A stretch of DNA of 64,000 bases from Streptomyces sp. ALI-76-A (GCF_030287445.1 NZ_JASVWB010000002.1:4092001-4156000), one strand, 5' to 3'; counted from the stretch's first letter, positions 41,445 through 50,393 are shown. Notes: generated by a model from the sequence alone, not told the origin. Made by a program: numbers and translations.

Positions 41445-42494
41445 TCAGAAGGTCAGCACCCCGCGTGCCACCCGCCCCGCCTCCGCGTCCGCCACCGCCT
41501 TCTCGAAGTCCTCCACGGGGTAGGTCTCCGTCACCAGTTCGTCGAGGAGCAGCCGGCCCTCGCGGTACAGCGCGGCGTACAGCGGGATGTCCCGCTGGGG
41601 GCGCGAGGAGCCGTAGCGGCAGCCGAGGATCGACTTGTCCAGGTACATCGACGAGACGAGGAAGGACGCCTCGGCCGTGGCCGGCGGGACGCCGAGGAGG
41701 ATCGCCTGCCCGTGGCGGTCCAGCGCGTCGACCGCCTGCCGGATCAGCTCGACCCGGCCGACGCACTCGAAGGCGTGGTCCGCACCCGTCGGCAGGACGT
41801 CCCGCACGCCCTGGGCGGAGGTCAGGAAGTGGGTGGCGCCGAACCGCCGGGCCACCGCCTCCTTCGCCGGGTTCGCGTCCACGGCGACGATCGTCAGGGC
41901 GCCCGCGATCCGCGCTCCCTGAAGCACGTTCAGCCCGATCCCGCCCGTGCCGATCACCAGCACACTGTCCCCGCGGTCCACCTTCGCCCGGTTGAGCACG
42001 GCGCCCACCCCGGTCAGCACCCCGCATCCGATGAGCGCGGCCGACGGCAGCGGGACGTCGTCGGGGACGCGGACCGCCTGCACGGCCTTCACCACGGTCC
42101 GTTCCGCGAAGGCGGAGGTGGCGGCGAACTGGTACACCGGCCGCCCGTCCCGGGTGAACGGCCGCCCAGGCCGCCCGATCGCCCGCCGGCACATCGTCGG
42201 CCGCCCCCGGTCGCACTCCCCGCACGTACCGCAGTTCGCGAGTGTGGACAGGGCCACGTGATCGCCGGGGCGGACATGGGTGACCCCGGCCCCCACCGCC
42301 TCCACCACGCCCGCGCCCTCATGGCCCAGCACCACCGGAACGGGGAACGGTATGGTCCCGTCCACCACGGACAGATCGCTGTGGCACAGCCCCGCCGCCG
42401 CGACGGCGACCCGCACCTCGCCGGGGTCCGGATCCCGTACGACGAGATCGTCCACGACCTCGGCCCGCCGTCCGTCGAACACCACGCCTCGCAT
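41445..42494 (-). CDS. Zinc-dependent medium-chain alcohol dehydrogenase, 349 aa
   Basis: A class-III/AdhD-like dehydrogenase. Catalytic zinc ligands are in GLCHSDLS and GHEGAGVVEAVG; four structural-zinc cysteines lie in CGTCGECDRGRPTMC; the NAD motif is GTGGIGLNVLQGA. It oxidises an alcohol or reduces an aldehyde/ketone. The ATG at 42494 shares its first base with the stop of the acyl-CoA dehydrogenase (TGATG). Third gene of the operon from the operator at 44711. Confidence 0.92.
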   Translation of the reverse strand: MRGVVFDGRRAEVVDDLVVRDPDPGEVRVAVAAAGLCHSDLSVVDGTIPFPVPVVLGHEGAGVVEAVGAGVTHVRPGDHVALSTLANCGTCGECDRGRPTMCRRAIGRPGRPFTRDGRPVYQFAATSAFAERTVVKAVQAVRVPDDVPLPSAALIGCGVLTGVGAVLNRAKVDRGDSVLVIGTGGIGLNVLQGARIAGALTIVAVDANPAKEAVARRFGATHFLTSAQGVRDVLPTGADHAFECVGRVELIRQAVDALDRHGQAILLGVPPATAEASFLVSSMYLDKSILGCRYGSSRPQRDIPLYAALYREGRLLLDELVTETYPVEDFEKAVADAEAGRVARGVLTF

Positions 42495-43651
42495 CACACA
42501 GCCCCCTGTCGGCCCTTCGGCTCTCTCGGCAGGCCGAGCACCCGCTCGGCGATGATCGTGCGCTGGATCTGGTCCGAGCCGCCGTAGATCGTGTCGGCCC
42601 GGGAGAAGAGGAACAGGTGTTGCAGCGCGTCGAGTTCGTACGGGGCCGCGGCCGACCAGGGCGCCGGTCCCACGGTCGCCGCCGCGCCCCGCACCAGCAT
42701 CGCCAGTTCCCCCAGCCGCTGATGCCAGCCGGCCCACAGCAGCTTGGCCACGCTGGGCGCGCCCGCGTCGCCCGAACGCCCCAGCGTGCGCAGGGAGTTC
42801 CAGCGCAGCACCCGCAACTCGGCCCACTGGCGCACGAGCCGGTCCCGTACGACCGGATCACGCACCGCGCCGCTCTCCACGGCCTCCCGCACCACCCGCT
42901 CCAACTCCTGGGCGAAGCCGGTCTGCTGGGCCAGCGTGGACACCCCGCGCTCGAAGCCGAGCAGGCTCATGGCGACCCGCCAGCCGCCGCCCTCGCCGCC
43001 GACGACGTGCTCCGCGCGGGCGCGTGCCCCGTCGAAGAAGACCTCGTTGAACTCGCTGGTGCCGGTCAGCTGGCGGATCGGGCGGACCTCCACGCGGCCC
43101 GGCTGGTCCATGGGCACGAGCAGGAAGGTCAGCCCGTGGTGGCGCCGGGAGCCTGGATCGGTCCGGGTGAGCACGAAGCACCAGTCCGCCTCGTGCGCCA
43201 GGGACGTCCACAGCTTCTGCCCCGTGACGCGGTAGTACGAGCCCTCGCGTACGGCGGCGGTACGCACGCCGGCCAGGTCGGACCCCGCCCCGGGTTCGCT
43301 GTACCCCTGGCACCACAGCTCCTCACCGGCGGCGACCGGTGGCAGGAACCGGGCCCGCTGCTCGTCGCTGCCGTGCGCGAGGAGGGTGGGGGCCAGCAGG
43401 TTCTCCCCGATGTGCCCGGACCGCGGCGGCGCCCCCGACCGCGCGTACTCCTCGGCCCAGGCGACCTGCTGGGTGAGCGTGGCGGTCCGGTTGCCGTACC
43501 CGCCCCGCGTCCAGCCGAGCCCGATCCAGCCGGCCTTGCCGAGCGTGCGCTCCCAGGTCCGGCGGTCGGCGGCCCCGTCGGCATGCGCGGCGAGCCATTC
43601 CCTCGCCTCCTCGCGGAACGCCTCGTCCTCAGCGGTGAACCCGAAGTCCAT
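42494..43651 (-). CDS. Acyl-CoA dehydrogenase, alpha-type (FadE26/28-like), 385 aa
   Basis: A full acyl-CoA dehydrogenase: N-terminal AFREEAREWLAAH, the flavin block LWCQGYSEPGAGSDLAGVRT, KLWTSLAHEADWCFVLTRTDP, and C-terminal IYGGSDQIQRTIIAERVLGLP. This matches the alpha-type subunit of heterotetrameric enzymes. It lacks an adjacent partner; the beta-type subunit at 19994 is the best match under the same operator. ATG at 43651. Between the SDR and ADH genes of one operon. Confidence 0.9.
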   Translation of the reverse strand: MDFGFTAEDEAFREEAREWLAAHADGAADRRTWERTLGKAGWIGLGWTRGGYGNRTATLTQQVAWAEEYARSGAPPRSGHIGENLLAPTLLAHGSDEQRARFLPPVAAGEELWCQGYSEPGAGSDLAGVRTAAVREGSYYRVTGQKLWTSLAHEADWCFVLTRTDPGSRRHHGLTFLLVPMDQPGRVEVRPIRQLTGTSEFNEVFFDGARARAEHVVGGEGGGWRVAMSLLGFERGVSTLAQQTGFAQELERVVREAVESGAVRDPVVRDRLVRQWAELRVLRWNSLRTLGRSGDAGAPSVAKLLWAGWHQRLGELAMLVRGAAATVGPAPWSAAAPYELDALQHLFLFSRADTIYGGSDQIQRTIIAERVLGLPREPKGRQGAV

Positions 43652-43774
43652 CGGGGGTCTCCTCTCGACACCGGGCGCCGTCGCCCGCCTCCGGGGCGCG
43701 GGGCCGTACCGACTGGCGGCACCGCCCGGGCGACCGGCCCCACCCGCACCCGCCACAGAACACGCGCCCCCGCG

Positions 43775-44689
43775 TCACCGGGCGTTCGGCCGGTCCCCCT
43801 CCTTCGCCGCCCTCTCCATCGCGGCGAGCCGCTCCAGCATCGGCATGGGGTCCACGCCGACCGACCCCGGCAGGACCTCCGCGATCCGCTGAGGTGTCCA
43901 GGCGCCCTCCGCGTACGCCGCGCGCAGCTCCGCCGGCTGGGCCCACACCGCGATCTTCGGCCCGGCGACGGTGTAGACCTGCCCGGTGACGCCCTGCTCC
44001 TTCGCCCGCTCCGACAGCAGGTAGACCACCATCGCGGCCACGTCCTCCGGCTCGCCGATCTCCGTCAGCTCCATGGGGACGTTCGCCGACATCCGGGTAC
44101 GCGCCACGGGCGCCACCGCGTTCGCGGTCACGCCGTACTTGTGCAGCCCGAGCGCCGCGCTGCGGACGAGCGAGATGATCCCGCCCTTCGCCGCGCTGTA
44201 GTTGGCCTGCGACACCGATCCCTGGTGGTTGCCGCTGGTGAAGCCGATCAGTGTGCCGGACCGCTGCGCGCGCATCACCGCCGACGCCGCCCGGAACACG
44301 GTGAACGTGCCCTTGAGATGGGTCGCCACGACGGCGTCCCACTCCTGCTCGGACATGTTGAACAGCATCCGCTCGCGCAGGATCCCGGCCACGCACACGA
44401 CCCCGTCGAGCCGTCCGTACGAGGCCAGGGCCACGTCGGTCACCCGCCGCCCGCCCTCCATGGTGGAGATGTCGTCGGCCACCGCGACCGCCTCGCCGCC
44501 CGCCGCCTCGATCTCCTTGACCACGGACTCGGCGACCTCGCTCGTCGGCGCGGCGCCGTCCACGCCGACGCCGTAGTCGTTGACGACGACCCGCGCGCCC
44601 TCGGCCGCCGCGGCCACGGCCACGGCCCGTCCGATCCCCCGCCCGGCACCGGTCACGGCGACCACCTTGCCTGCCAAGAAGTTCCCCAC
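43775..44689 (-). CDS. SDR-family 3-hydroxyacyl-CoA dehydrogenase-like protein, 304 aa
   Basis: A long-form SDR of the HSD17B4/FabG-like group. GKVVAVTGAGRGIGRAVAV binds the cofactor, VVCVAGI replaces the usual NNAGI, and the catalytic residues are Ser in SGNHQGS and Tyr/Lys in NYSAAKGG. A C-terminal extension (RAAYAEGAWTPQRIAEVLPG) is typical of sterol-pathway relatives. The GTG at 44689 follows GAAGGGG. First gene of the SDR-ACAD-ADH operon beside operator 12. Likely oxidises a hydroxyacyl-CoA. Confidence 0.9.
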   Translation of the reverse strand: MGNFLAGKVVAVTGAGRGIGRAVAVAAAAEGARVVVNDYGVGVDGAAPTSEVAESVVKEIEAAGGEAVAVADDISTMEGGRRVTDVALASYGRLDGVVCVAGILRERMLFNMSEQEWDAVVATHLKGTFTVFRAASAVMRAQRSGTLIGFTSGNHQGSVSQANYSAAKGGIISLVRSAALGLHKYGVTANAVAPVARTRMSANVPMELTEIGEPEDVAAMVVYLLSERAKEQGVTGQVYTVAGPKIAVWAQPAELRAAYAEGAWTPQRIAEVLPGSVGVDPMPMLERLAAMERAAKEGDRPNAR

Positions 44690-44710
44690 GCCGGCCCCTT
44701 CCCGCGGTTT

Positions 44711-44725
44711 CTGACGGTCCGTTAG
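44711..44725. promoter_or_regulatory. Regulon operator 12 (CTGACGGTCCGTTAG)
   Basis: One mismatch in the right half. Only operator in the 82-bp divergent interval between the SDR operon and the cyclase gene, so it may control both. Confidence 0.8.
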
Positions 44726-44771
44726 ATTTTTCCCCTGCCGGACAGCCGGAGACAAGCCCCGGGGAGAACGG

Positions 44772-45707
44772 ATGTCACCGTCCACGCTCCATCCCGCGTT
44801 CCACGACATCGCCGAGCGCGTGAACAACTGGGGCCGCTGGGGGGCCGACGACGAGATCGGCACCCTCAACCTGATCACCGACGAGGTCGTCCGCGAGGCC
44901 GCCGCCTGCGTCCGCAGCGGGCGCCGCGTCCCGCTGGCACTGCCGCTGCGGCAGGACGGCGTGCAGACCGGACTGATCCCCGGGCGGGTCAACCCGCTGC
45001 ACACCATGGTGCAGATCAACCAGGAGATCTTCGGTCCGGGGACGGTCGCGTGCAGCGACGACGCCGTGACCATGGGGCTCCAGGCGGCCACCCACTGGGA
45101 CGCGCTCACCCACGTCTCGCACTCGGGCCGGCTCTACAACGGCCGCCCGGCCGGCACCGTCACCGCGCACGGCGGCGCCGCGTTCGGCGGGATCGACAAG
45201 GCGCGGCACATCGTCTCGCGGGGCGTCCTGCTCGACGTGGCCCGGGCGCACGGCAGGGACCGGCTGGACGGCTCGCACGCGGTCACGCCGGAGGACCTCG
45301 ACGCCGCCGAGGAACTCGCGGGCACGCGGGTGCGCGCCGGCGACATCGTGCTCGTACGGACCGGGCAGGTGCGGGTGTACCTGGCGGGCGACCGGGAGGC
45401 GTACGGCTATCCGTCGCCGGGGTTGTCGATCCGCACTCCGGAGTGGTTCCACGCGCGCGATGTGGCCGCCGTCGCGAACGACACCCTCACCTTTGAGGTG
45501 TTTCCTCCCGAGATCGAGGATCTGTGGCTGCCCGTCCACGCGCTCGATCTGGTGGAAATGGGGATGATCCAGGGCCAGAACTGGAATCTCGAAGAGTTGT
45601 CCACAGCCTGTGGACAAGAAGGGCGGTACGCGTTCCTGCTGTCGGCGATGCCGGAGCCGTTCGTCGGCGCTACGGGAACCCCGGTGGCGCCGGTCGCCCT
45701 CCTGTGA
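44772..45707 (+). CDS. Cyclase-family (kynurenine formamidase-like) metal hydrolase, 311 aa
   Basis: A member of the putative cyclase family, metal-dependent hydrolases of amides or lactones. The family HxGTHxDxxxH motif appears as ATHWDALTHVSH, giving the metal ligands. N-terminal NNWGRWGADDEIGTLNLIT and C-terminal LVEMGMIQGQNWNLEEL are standard for the long actinobacterial subgroup. It starts at ATG 44772 after GGGGAGAACGG. With the amidohydrolases it suggests the pathway contains a hydrolytic ring-opening or amide step, which is inference. Confidence 0.88.
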   Translation: MSPSTLHPAFHDIAERVNNWGRWGADDEIGTLNLITDEVVREAAACVRSGRRVPLALPLRQDGVQTGLIPGRVNPLHTMVQINQEIFGPGTVACSDDAVTMGLQAATHWDALTHVSHSGRLYNGRPAGTVTAHGGAAFGGIDKARHIVSRGVLLDVARAHGRDRLDGSHAVTPEDLDAAEELAGTRVRAGDIVLVRTGQVRVYLAGDREAYGYPSPGLSIRTPEWFHARDVAAVANDTLTFEVFPPEIEDLWLPVHALDLVEMGMIQGQNWNLEELSTACGQEGRYAFLLSAMPEPFVGATGTPVAPVALL

Positions 45708-45718
45708 GCGGCACGGCC

Positions 45719-45771
45719 GGACGGCGGCGCGCACCTGCCCGCCCCGAGCACGGCAATCCGCGCCGCCGTCC
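45719..45771. terminator. Long-stem hairpin after the cyclase gene
   Basis: Perfect 13-bp arms, GGACGGCGGCGCG (45719-45731) and CGCGCCGCCGTCC (45759-45771), with a 27-base loop, 12 bp after the stop. Confidence 0.7.
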
Positions 45772-46097
45772 GACTCCGGCGTACCCGCCCCGGCTCCCCT
45801 CGGCCCTGAGACAACCGACGCCGCGTCACGACCCGCACTCGCCGAGGGCTCCCGTCACCGGACCCCTCGCCGTCCCCTCACGGCGGATCGCTGACCACCA
45901 GCGTGATCAGGCGGTCACCCCTCGTCAACACCCGTCAGGGGATTTGTCACTTACGTACCGTTTGCCGTGGCCGCGCACAGAAGCATGTCCCGGCGCACGG
46001 CACGACGCCGATCAAGGACGACCGCGCCACCCGTGACCCTCCGCGCCGCCCCGGGTCGCACCGCGTCAGCCGCACCGTCCGGTCACGCCACCGCGGG
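45772..46097. other. Intergenic stretch without a convincing gene
   Basis: About 325 bp between the hairpin and the HATPase stop. Short frames from 45903 and 45967 on the plus strand enter the HATPase gene antisense and have no recognisable content. Confidence 0.5.
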
Positions 46098-46574
46098 TCA
46101 CACCGCCTCGAACGCCAGCCCCTCGTACGCCGACGGGCCGCTGCCGCAGGTCGTCACGGCGGACCGGGACTGCCCGCACCGGTCCAGCTCGCACCAGATG
46201 CGCTTGCCCACGCCCTCGGGGCTCCAGCCCCAGCGGTCGGCGAGCCCGTCGACGAGGGCGAGGCCCCGGCCGCCGGTCTGCTCGCCGTCCACGCACCGCG
46301 GCACCGGGGCGCGGTCGCTGCGGTCGGCGACCTCGAGGCGGACGGTGGCCGACTCCGCCGCCACGGGCGGCAGGGACAGCCGCAGCACGGCCGGACAGCC
46401 GGTGTGGACCACGGCGTTGGTGACGAGTTCGGAGACGAGCAGGATCAGGGTCTCGGCGAGCGGCTCGTCAGCCTCTATGCCGGACCCGGCGAGGCGCGAG
46501 CGGGCCCATCTGCGAGCACGTCCCACCTCCGCGGGGTCGGGCCGGATCTCCAACTGCACTTGAAGCACCTGCAC
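46098..46574 (-). CDS. HATPase anti-sigma-factor-like ATP-binding protein, 158 aa
   Basis: A stand-alone GHKL ATPase related to RsbW/SpoIIAB, common in Streptomyces. LILLVSELVTNAVVHTG is the N-box, EVADRSD the G1 region and GGRGLALVDGLADRWGW the G2 region. Such proteins act as anti-sigma kinases or partners in WhiJ-type clusters beside a helix-turn-helix gene and a DUF397 gene; neither is intact here. GTG start at 46574. Its C-terminal 30 residues are poorly conserved. Confidence 0.87.
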   Translation of the reverse strand: MQVLQVQLEIRPDPAEVGRARRWARSRLAGSGIEADEPLAETLILLVSELVTNAVVHTGCPAVLRLSLPPVAAESATVRLEVADRSDRAPVPRCVDGEQTGGRGLALVDGLADRWGWSPEGVGKRIWCELDRCGQSRSAVTTCGSGPSAYEGLAFEAV

Positions 46575-47014
46575 CGCTCACACCATCCGAACCGGCGGAC
46601 ACATAGCCTCGCGCCTCACGAGGGCCACGATCGTAGCCATTTTTTGCATGACCAGAACAACGGCCGAAGTCAGGGTCACGGAACGTGAGTCCCTTGTGGG
46701 ACAGCATGGTTGACCTACTGTGACCCCAACAAGCGCTTCGGGCATATTCCAGCGCGAAGGAGTACCCGTGCGGCATACTGTGCGACGCGCGCCGTCAGGG
46801 GTCGAACAAGCAGGGACAACACCGGCGTGGCTCGTGCTCGGGACCACTCGCATCTCACACAAGGTACCGGAGTGGCCCGCCCACTCCGCGGCGTGACGAG
46901 TGCCGCGCAGGACACAACCCGGTATCGACGCTCCGTGACGACGAGGTGCCACGATGCGCGACATCCGTCCGGAGCGTCCGGCCGACTCCCCAGTCCAGCG
47001 GCGCTCGTGAGGCT
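46575..47014. other. 440-bp gap with possible decayed HTH gene
   Basis: No intact gene. On the plus strand, from GTG 46769, the reading includes GTTPAWLVLGT, reminiscent of the N-terminus of WhiJ-type helix-turn-helix proteins, then runs to a stop at 46896 without the helix-turn-helix. A short ORF from ATG 46954 is not recognisable. The promoter of the HATPase gene must also lie here. The relic reading is tentative. Confidence 0.35.
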
Positions 47015-47947
47015 TCACGCCACCAGGTCGGCCGCGAGCAGCTCCTCACTGTCCGTCACATCGCCGCCACGTCGCGCCCGCACCCAGGCCCTCTTGAGAT
47101 GCAGGTGCACCTCGCTCTCCCAGGTGAAGCCCATGCCGCCGTGCACCTGAAGGCAGTCCCGCGTGCTACGCAGGGCGGCCTCGCCGGCGAGCAGCCGGGC
47201 CGTGGCGATGTCGGCGGGGCCCGCGGTGACGGCGGCGGCGTACACGGCCGCGCGGGCCACCTCCGCCCGCACCAGCATGTCGGCGCAGAGATGCTTGACC
47301 GCCTGGAAGGCGCCGATCGGCTGCCCGAACTGCTCGCGGGTCCGGGCGTGTTGCACGGCCAGTTCGCACACGCGTGTGGCGGTGCCGAGCTGCTCGGCCG
47401 CGGTGAGCAGGACGGCGACGAGGGCCGGATCCCCGGCACGTGCTCGATCCGGACCCAGGCCGGGACCGGGGCCCGGTACCCGGTGCAGCGGCGTCAGCGG
47501 GTCCACCGACCTCAGCGGCACGGCCTCCCCGGGCCGTGGCAGCGGTGCCCGGTCCGCGCCCCCGTGGACGACGTCCGCCTCCGCCAGCCACTCCACCAGC
47601 CCGCCGTCGACGGCCGTCACGACCGCCTCCCCGGTGGCGGCACCCGGCACGGACCCCGCCGCGAGGTGGGTGGCGATCAGCGGTCCGGGCAGCAGGGCGC
47701 GGCCCGCCTCCTCGAACGCCAGGACCGCCTCGGGCAGGCCCAGTCCGACCCCGCCGTCCGCCTCGGGCAGCCGCAGGGCGAAGAAGCCCGCCTCGCCGAG
47801 CGCGCGCCACAGCGCCCGGTCCAGGCCGGGGGCGGCCACCGCGGCCCACAGGGCCTCGCGGTCGAAGCGGCGGGCCAGCAACTGCCGTACGCCGTCCCGC
47901 AGTGCCCGCTGGTCGTCGGTGAGGTGGAAGCGCACGTCGGCTGTCAC
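47015..47947 (-). CDS. Acyl-CoA dehydrogenase, beta-type subunit, 310 aa
   Basis: A short acyl-CoA dehydrogenase homologue, well below the usual 380 residues; the middle beta domain is reduced. Preserved parts are RLPEADGGVGLGLPEAVLAF, EQFGQPIGAFQAVKHLCADMLV and CLQVHGGMGFTWESEVHLHLKRA. Beta subunits of sterol-type heterotetramers are similar. The GTG at 47947 overlaps the alpha-type gene by four bases, so the two probably form one enzyme. Third gene of the operon from operator 13. Confidence 0.87.
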   Translation of the reverse strand: MTADVRFHLTDDQRALRDGVRQLLARRFDREALWAAVAAPGLDRALWRALGEAGFFALRLPEADGGVGLGLPEAVLAFEEAGRALLPGPLIATHLAAGSVPGAATGEAVVTAVDGGLVEWLAEADVVHGGADRAPLPRPGEAVPLRSVDPLTPLHRVPGPGPGLGPDRARAGDPALVAVLLTAAEQLGTATRVCELAVQHARTREQFGQPIGAFQAVKHLCADMLVRAEVARAAVYAAAVTAGPADIATARLLAGEAALRSTRDCLQVHGGMGFTWESEVHLHLKRAWVRARRGGDVTDSEELLAADLVA

Positions 47948-49077
47948 CGGCCCTTCGGGAGTCCGAGAATGCGTTCGGCCACGATGGTGCGCTGGATCTG
48001 GGAGGTGCCGGCGGCGATGGTGTACGACAGGGAGGACAGCCGGTCCAGGGTCCACGGCCGGTCGAGGTCGAGGGAGTCCGGGCCGAGCACGTCGGCGGCC
48101 GTGTCGTACAGCTCCTGCCGGGCGTGCGAGTACCGCAGCTTGAAGACCGAGCCCCCGACGCCCGGGACGCCACCGCTCGCCTCCGCCGCGCTCACGTTCC
48201 ACTGGGTCAGCCGCCACAGCGCGCGGAACTCGGCGTTCAGCCGGCCCAGTCGCCGTCTGAGCGCCGGATCGTCCCAGCGGCCGTTCTCGCGTGCCGTGCG
48301 GGCGAGTTCGCCGAGGACGCGCCGGCAGGCGACGACCTCGCCCGCGAAGGCCGTGCCGCGCTCGAAGGACAGGGTCACCATGGTCACCCGCCAGCCGTCG
48401 TTCTCGTCGCCGACCCGGTGGGCGGCCGGGACGCGCACCTCGTCGAGGAACACCTCGGCGAACTCGGCCGACCCGGCGAGGGTGCGCAACGGCCGTACGG
48501 TGACGCCGGGCGCGTCCATGGGCATGGCCAGCCAGGTGATGCCCCGGTGTTTCGGCGCCGAGGGGTCCGTGCGGACCAGCAGCTCGCACCAGTCGGCGAC
48601 TTCGGCGTGCGAGGTCCAGATCTTGGAGCCGCTCACCACGTAGTCGTCGCCGTCCCGCCACGCGCGCGTGCGCAGGGCCGCGAGGTCGGACCCGGCGCCC
48701 GGCTCGCTGAAGCCCTGGCACCAGACCTCCTCGCCGCGCAGGATCGGCTCCAGCCAGCGCGCCCGCTGCCCGGCCGTCCCCTCGGCGGCGATCGTCGGCC
48801 CCGCGTGCAGCAGCCCGACGAAGTTCGCGCCGACGTAGGGCGCGCCCGCCCGCTCCGTCTCCTCCAGGAAGATCAGCCGGATGCTCGCGGAGGCTTCCCA
48901 GTGCACGTGCGCGTACCCGGCGTCGTACAGCATCCGCTGCCAGCCGAGGTCGTGGGCGCGCCGCCCGGGCCAGTCGTCCGGGGCGGGCCGGGGCGGCAGC
49001 GCGGGCAGGGCCTCGGCCAGCCATTCCCGGAGCCGGGCCCGGAACTCCCGCTCCTCCGGAGTGTCGGCGAGGTCCAC
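47944..49077 (-). CDS. Acyl-CoA dehydrogenase, alpha-type subunit, 377 aa
   Basis: Alpha partner of the preceding subunit: EVWCQGFSEPGAGSDLAALRT, KIWTSHAEVADWCELLVRTDP, LSFERGTAFAG and the C-terminal TSQIQRTIVAERILGLPKG. Around residues 60-75 the usual WPxEYGG block is replaced by AHVHWEASASIRLIFLEE, an odd substitution in the helix before the active site. The GTG start at 49077 shares one base with the amidohydrolase stop. Confidence 0.88.
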   Translation of the reverse strand: MDLADTPEEREFRARLREWLAEALPALPPRPAPDDWPGRRAHDLGWQRMLYDAGYAHVHWEASASIRLIFLEETERAGAPYVGANFVGLLHAGPTIAAEGTAGQRARWLEPILRGEEVWCQGFSEPGAGSDLAALRTRAWRDGDDYVVSGSKIWTSHAEVADWCELLVRTDPSAPKHRGITWLAMPMDAPGVTVRPLRTLAGSAEFAEVFLDEVRVPAAHRVGDENDGWRVTMVTLSFERGTAFAGEVVACRRVLGELARTARENGRWDDPALRRRLGRLNAEFRALWRLTQWNVSAAEASGGVPGVGGSVFKLRYSHARQELYDTAADVLGPDSLDLDRPWTLDRLSSLSYTIAAGTSQIQRTIVAERILGLPKGR

Positions 49078-50270
49078 TAGCGGTCCAGGTCGAGACCCAG
49101 CATGCGGATCGCGTTGCCCCGCATCAGCTTGTACACGGTCTCGTCGTCGAGGCCCTTCACATGGTCCAGGGCGACCTCCTTGGTGTGCGGGAAGGTGGAG
49201 TCGACGTGCGGGTAGTCGGTCTCGAAGGTGGCGTTGTCCCGGCCGACGACGTCCAGCGAGGCGACCCCGTGCCTGTCGCGGAAGAAACAGCAGAAGATCT
49301 GCCGGTAGTAGTACGTCGACGGCGGCTCCGGGATCGTGCCGCGGACGCCGCCCCAGGCGCGGTGCTCCTCCCAGACGTCGTCGGCGCGCTCCAGGGCGTA
49401 CGGGATCCAGCCCATCTGCCCCTCGGAGTAGGCGAGCGTGAGCCGCGGGAACTTCACGAGGACGCCGCTGAAGAGGAAGTCCATCATCGAGGCCATGGCG
49501 TTGTTGAAGCTGAGCGCCGCCTGGACGGCGGGGGGCGCGTCGGGCGAGGCGGCCGGCATCTGCGAGCTGCTGCCGATGTGCATGTTGACGACCGTCCCGG
49601 TCTCCTGGCAGACCGCGAAGAACGGGTCCCAGTAGCCGGAGTGGATGGACGGCAGGCCGAGGTGGGTGGGGATCTCGGAGAAGGTGACCGCCCGCACCCC
49701 GCGGGCCGCGTTGCGCCGGATCTCCTCGACAGCGAGGCCGACGTCCCACAGCGGGATCAGGCACAGCGGGATGAGCCGGCCGCCGCTGTCGCCGCACCAC
49801 TCCTCGACCATCCAGTCGTTGTAGGCGCGCACACAGGCCAGCGCGACCTCCTTGTCGTGCGCCTCGGCGAAGGTCTGCCCGCAGAAGCGGGGGAAGGAGG
49901 GGAAGCAGAGAGAGGCCTCGACATGGTTGAGGTCCATGTCCTGGAGGCGCGCGACCGGGTCCCAGCAGCCCCGGCGCATCTCCTCCCGGGTGATCCCCTC
50001 CAGCGTCATCTCGTCCCGGTCGAAGCCGACGGCGGCGATGTTGCGCTTGTACGGGAACTTCAGGTCCTCGTAGATCCACCAGTCGGTCGGCTGGCCGTCG
50101 GGGTCCATGGTGATCTGGTACTTGCCGGCGACGTAGGCGAGCTCCCCGATACCGGCGGTGAGTGGCTTGGGGCCCCGGTCCCGGTACTTCCGCGGCAGCC
50201 AGGTCTCGAAGAGGTGCGCGGGTTCGATCACATGGTCGTCGACGCTGATGATGCGGGGCAGTTCGGTCAT
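49077..50270 (-). CDS. ACMSD-type amidohydrolase (amidohydrolase_2), copy B, 397 aa
   Basis: Paralogue of the 5700-6932 protein with shared blocks ISVDDHVIEP, DWWIYEDLKFP, CFPSFPRFCGQTF, RAYNDWMVEEWCGDS, NMHIGSSSQMP and FETDYPHVDSTFP. The metal ligands and terminal catalytic Asp region are retained in both. It heads the operon with an acyl-CoA dehydrogenase pair rather than LLM and SDR partners, so the two copies may act on successive or different intermediates. ATG at 50270; operator 13 lies 34 bp upstream. Confidence 0.9.
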   Translation of the reverse strand: MTELPRIISVDDHVIEPAHLFETWLPRKYRDRGPKPLTAGIGELAYVAGKYQITMDPDGQPTDWWIYEDLKFPYKRNIAAVGFDRDEMTLEGITREEMRRGCWDPVARLQDMDLNHVEASLCFPSFPRFCGQTFAEAHDKEVALACVRAYNDWMVEEWCGDSGGRLIPLCLIPLWDVGLAVEEIRRNAARGVRAVTFSEIPTHLGLPSIHSGYWDPFFAVCQETGTVVNMHIGSSSQMPAASPDAPPAVQAALSFNNAMASMMDFLFSGVLVKFPRLTLAYSEGQMGWIPYALERADDVWEEHRAWGGVRGTIPEPPSTYYYRQIFCCFFRDRHGVASLDVVGRDNATFETDYPHVDSTFPHTKEVALDHVKGLDDETVYKLMRGNAIRMLGLDLDR

Positions 50271-50304
50271 GGTTCCTGGTCCCCTTTGCCTGACACACAG
50301 TTAC

Positions 50305-50319
50305 CTGACGGATCGTCAG
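50305..50319. promoter_or_regulatory. Regulon operator 13 (CTGACGGATCGTCAG)
   Basis: Same sequence as operator 3, which also precedes an ACMSD-type amidohydrolase operon. Confidence 0.84.
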
Positions 50320-50393
50320 ATGAGGCTCCCCCAGCAGGCTAGTGGCACACCTCTGGACCGACAAGGCGGCGAGCCCTACGCTCTGCCCACTAT

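Noticed and set aside
47045..47059. CTCACTGTCCGTCAC resembling the operator
   Set aside because: Mismatch in both halves and located inside the C-terminal coding part of an acyl-CoA dehydrogenase, away from any promoter.
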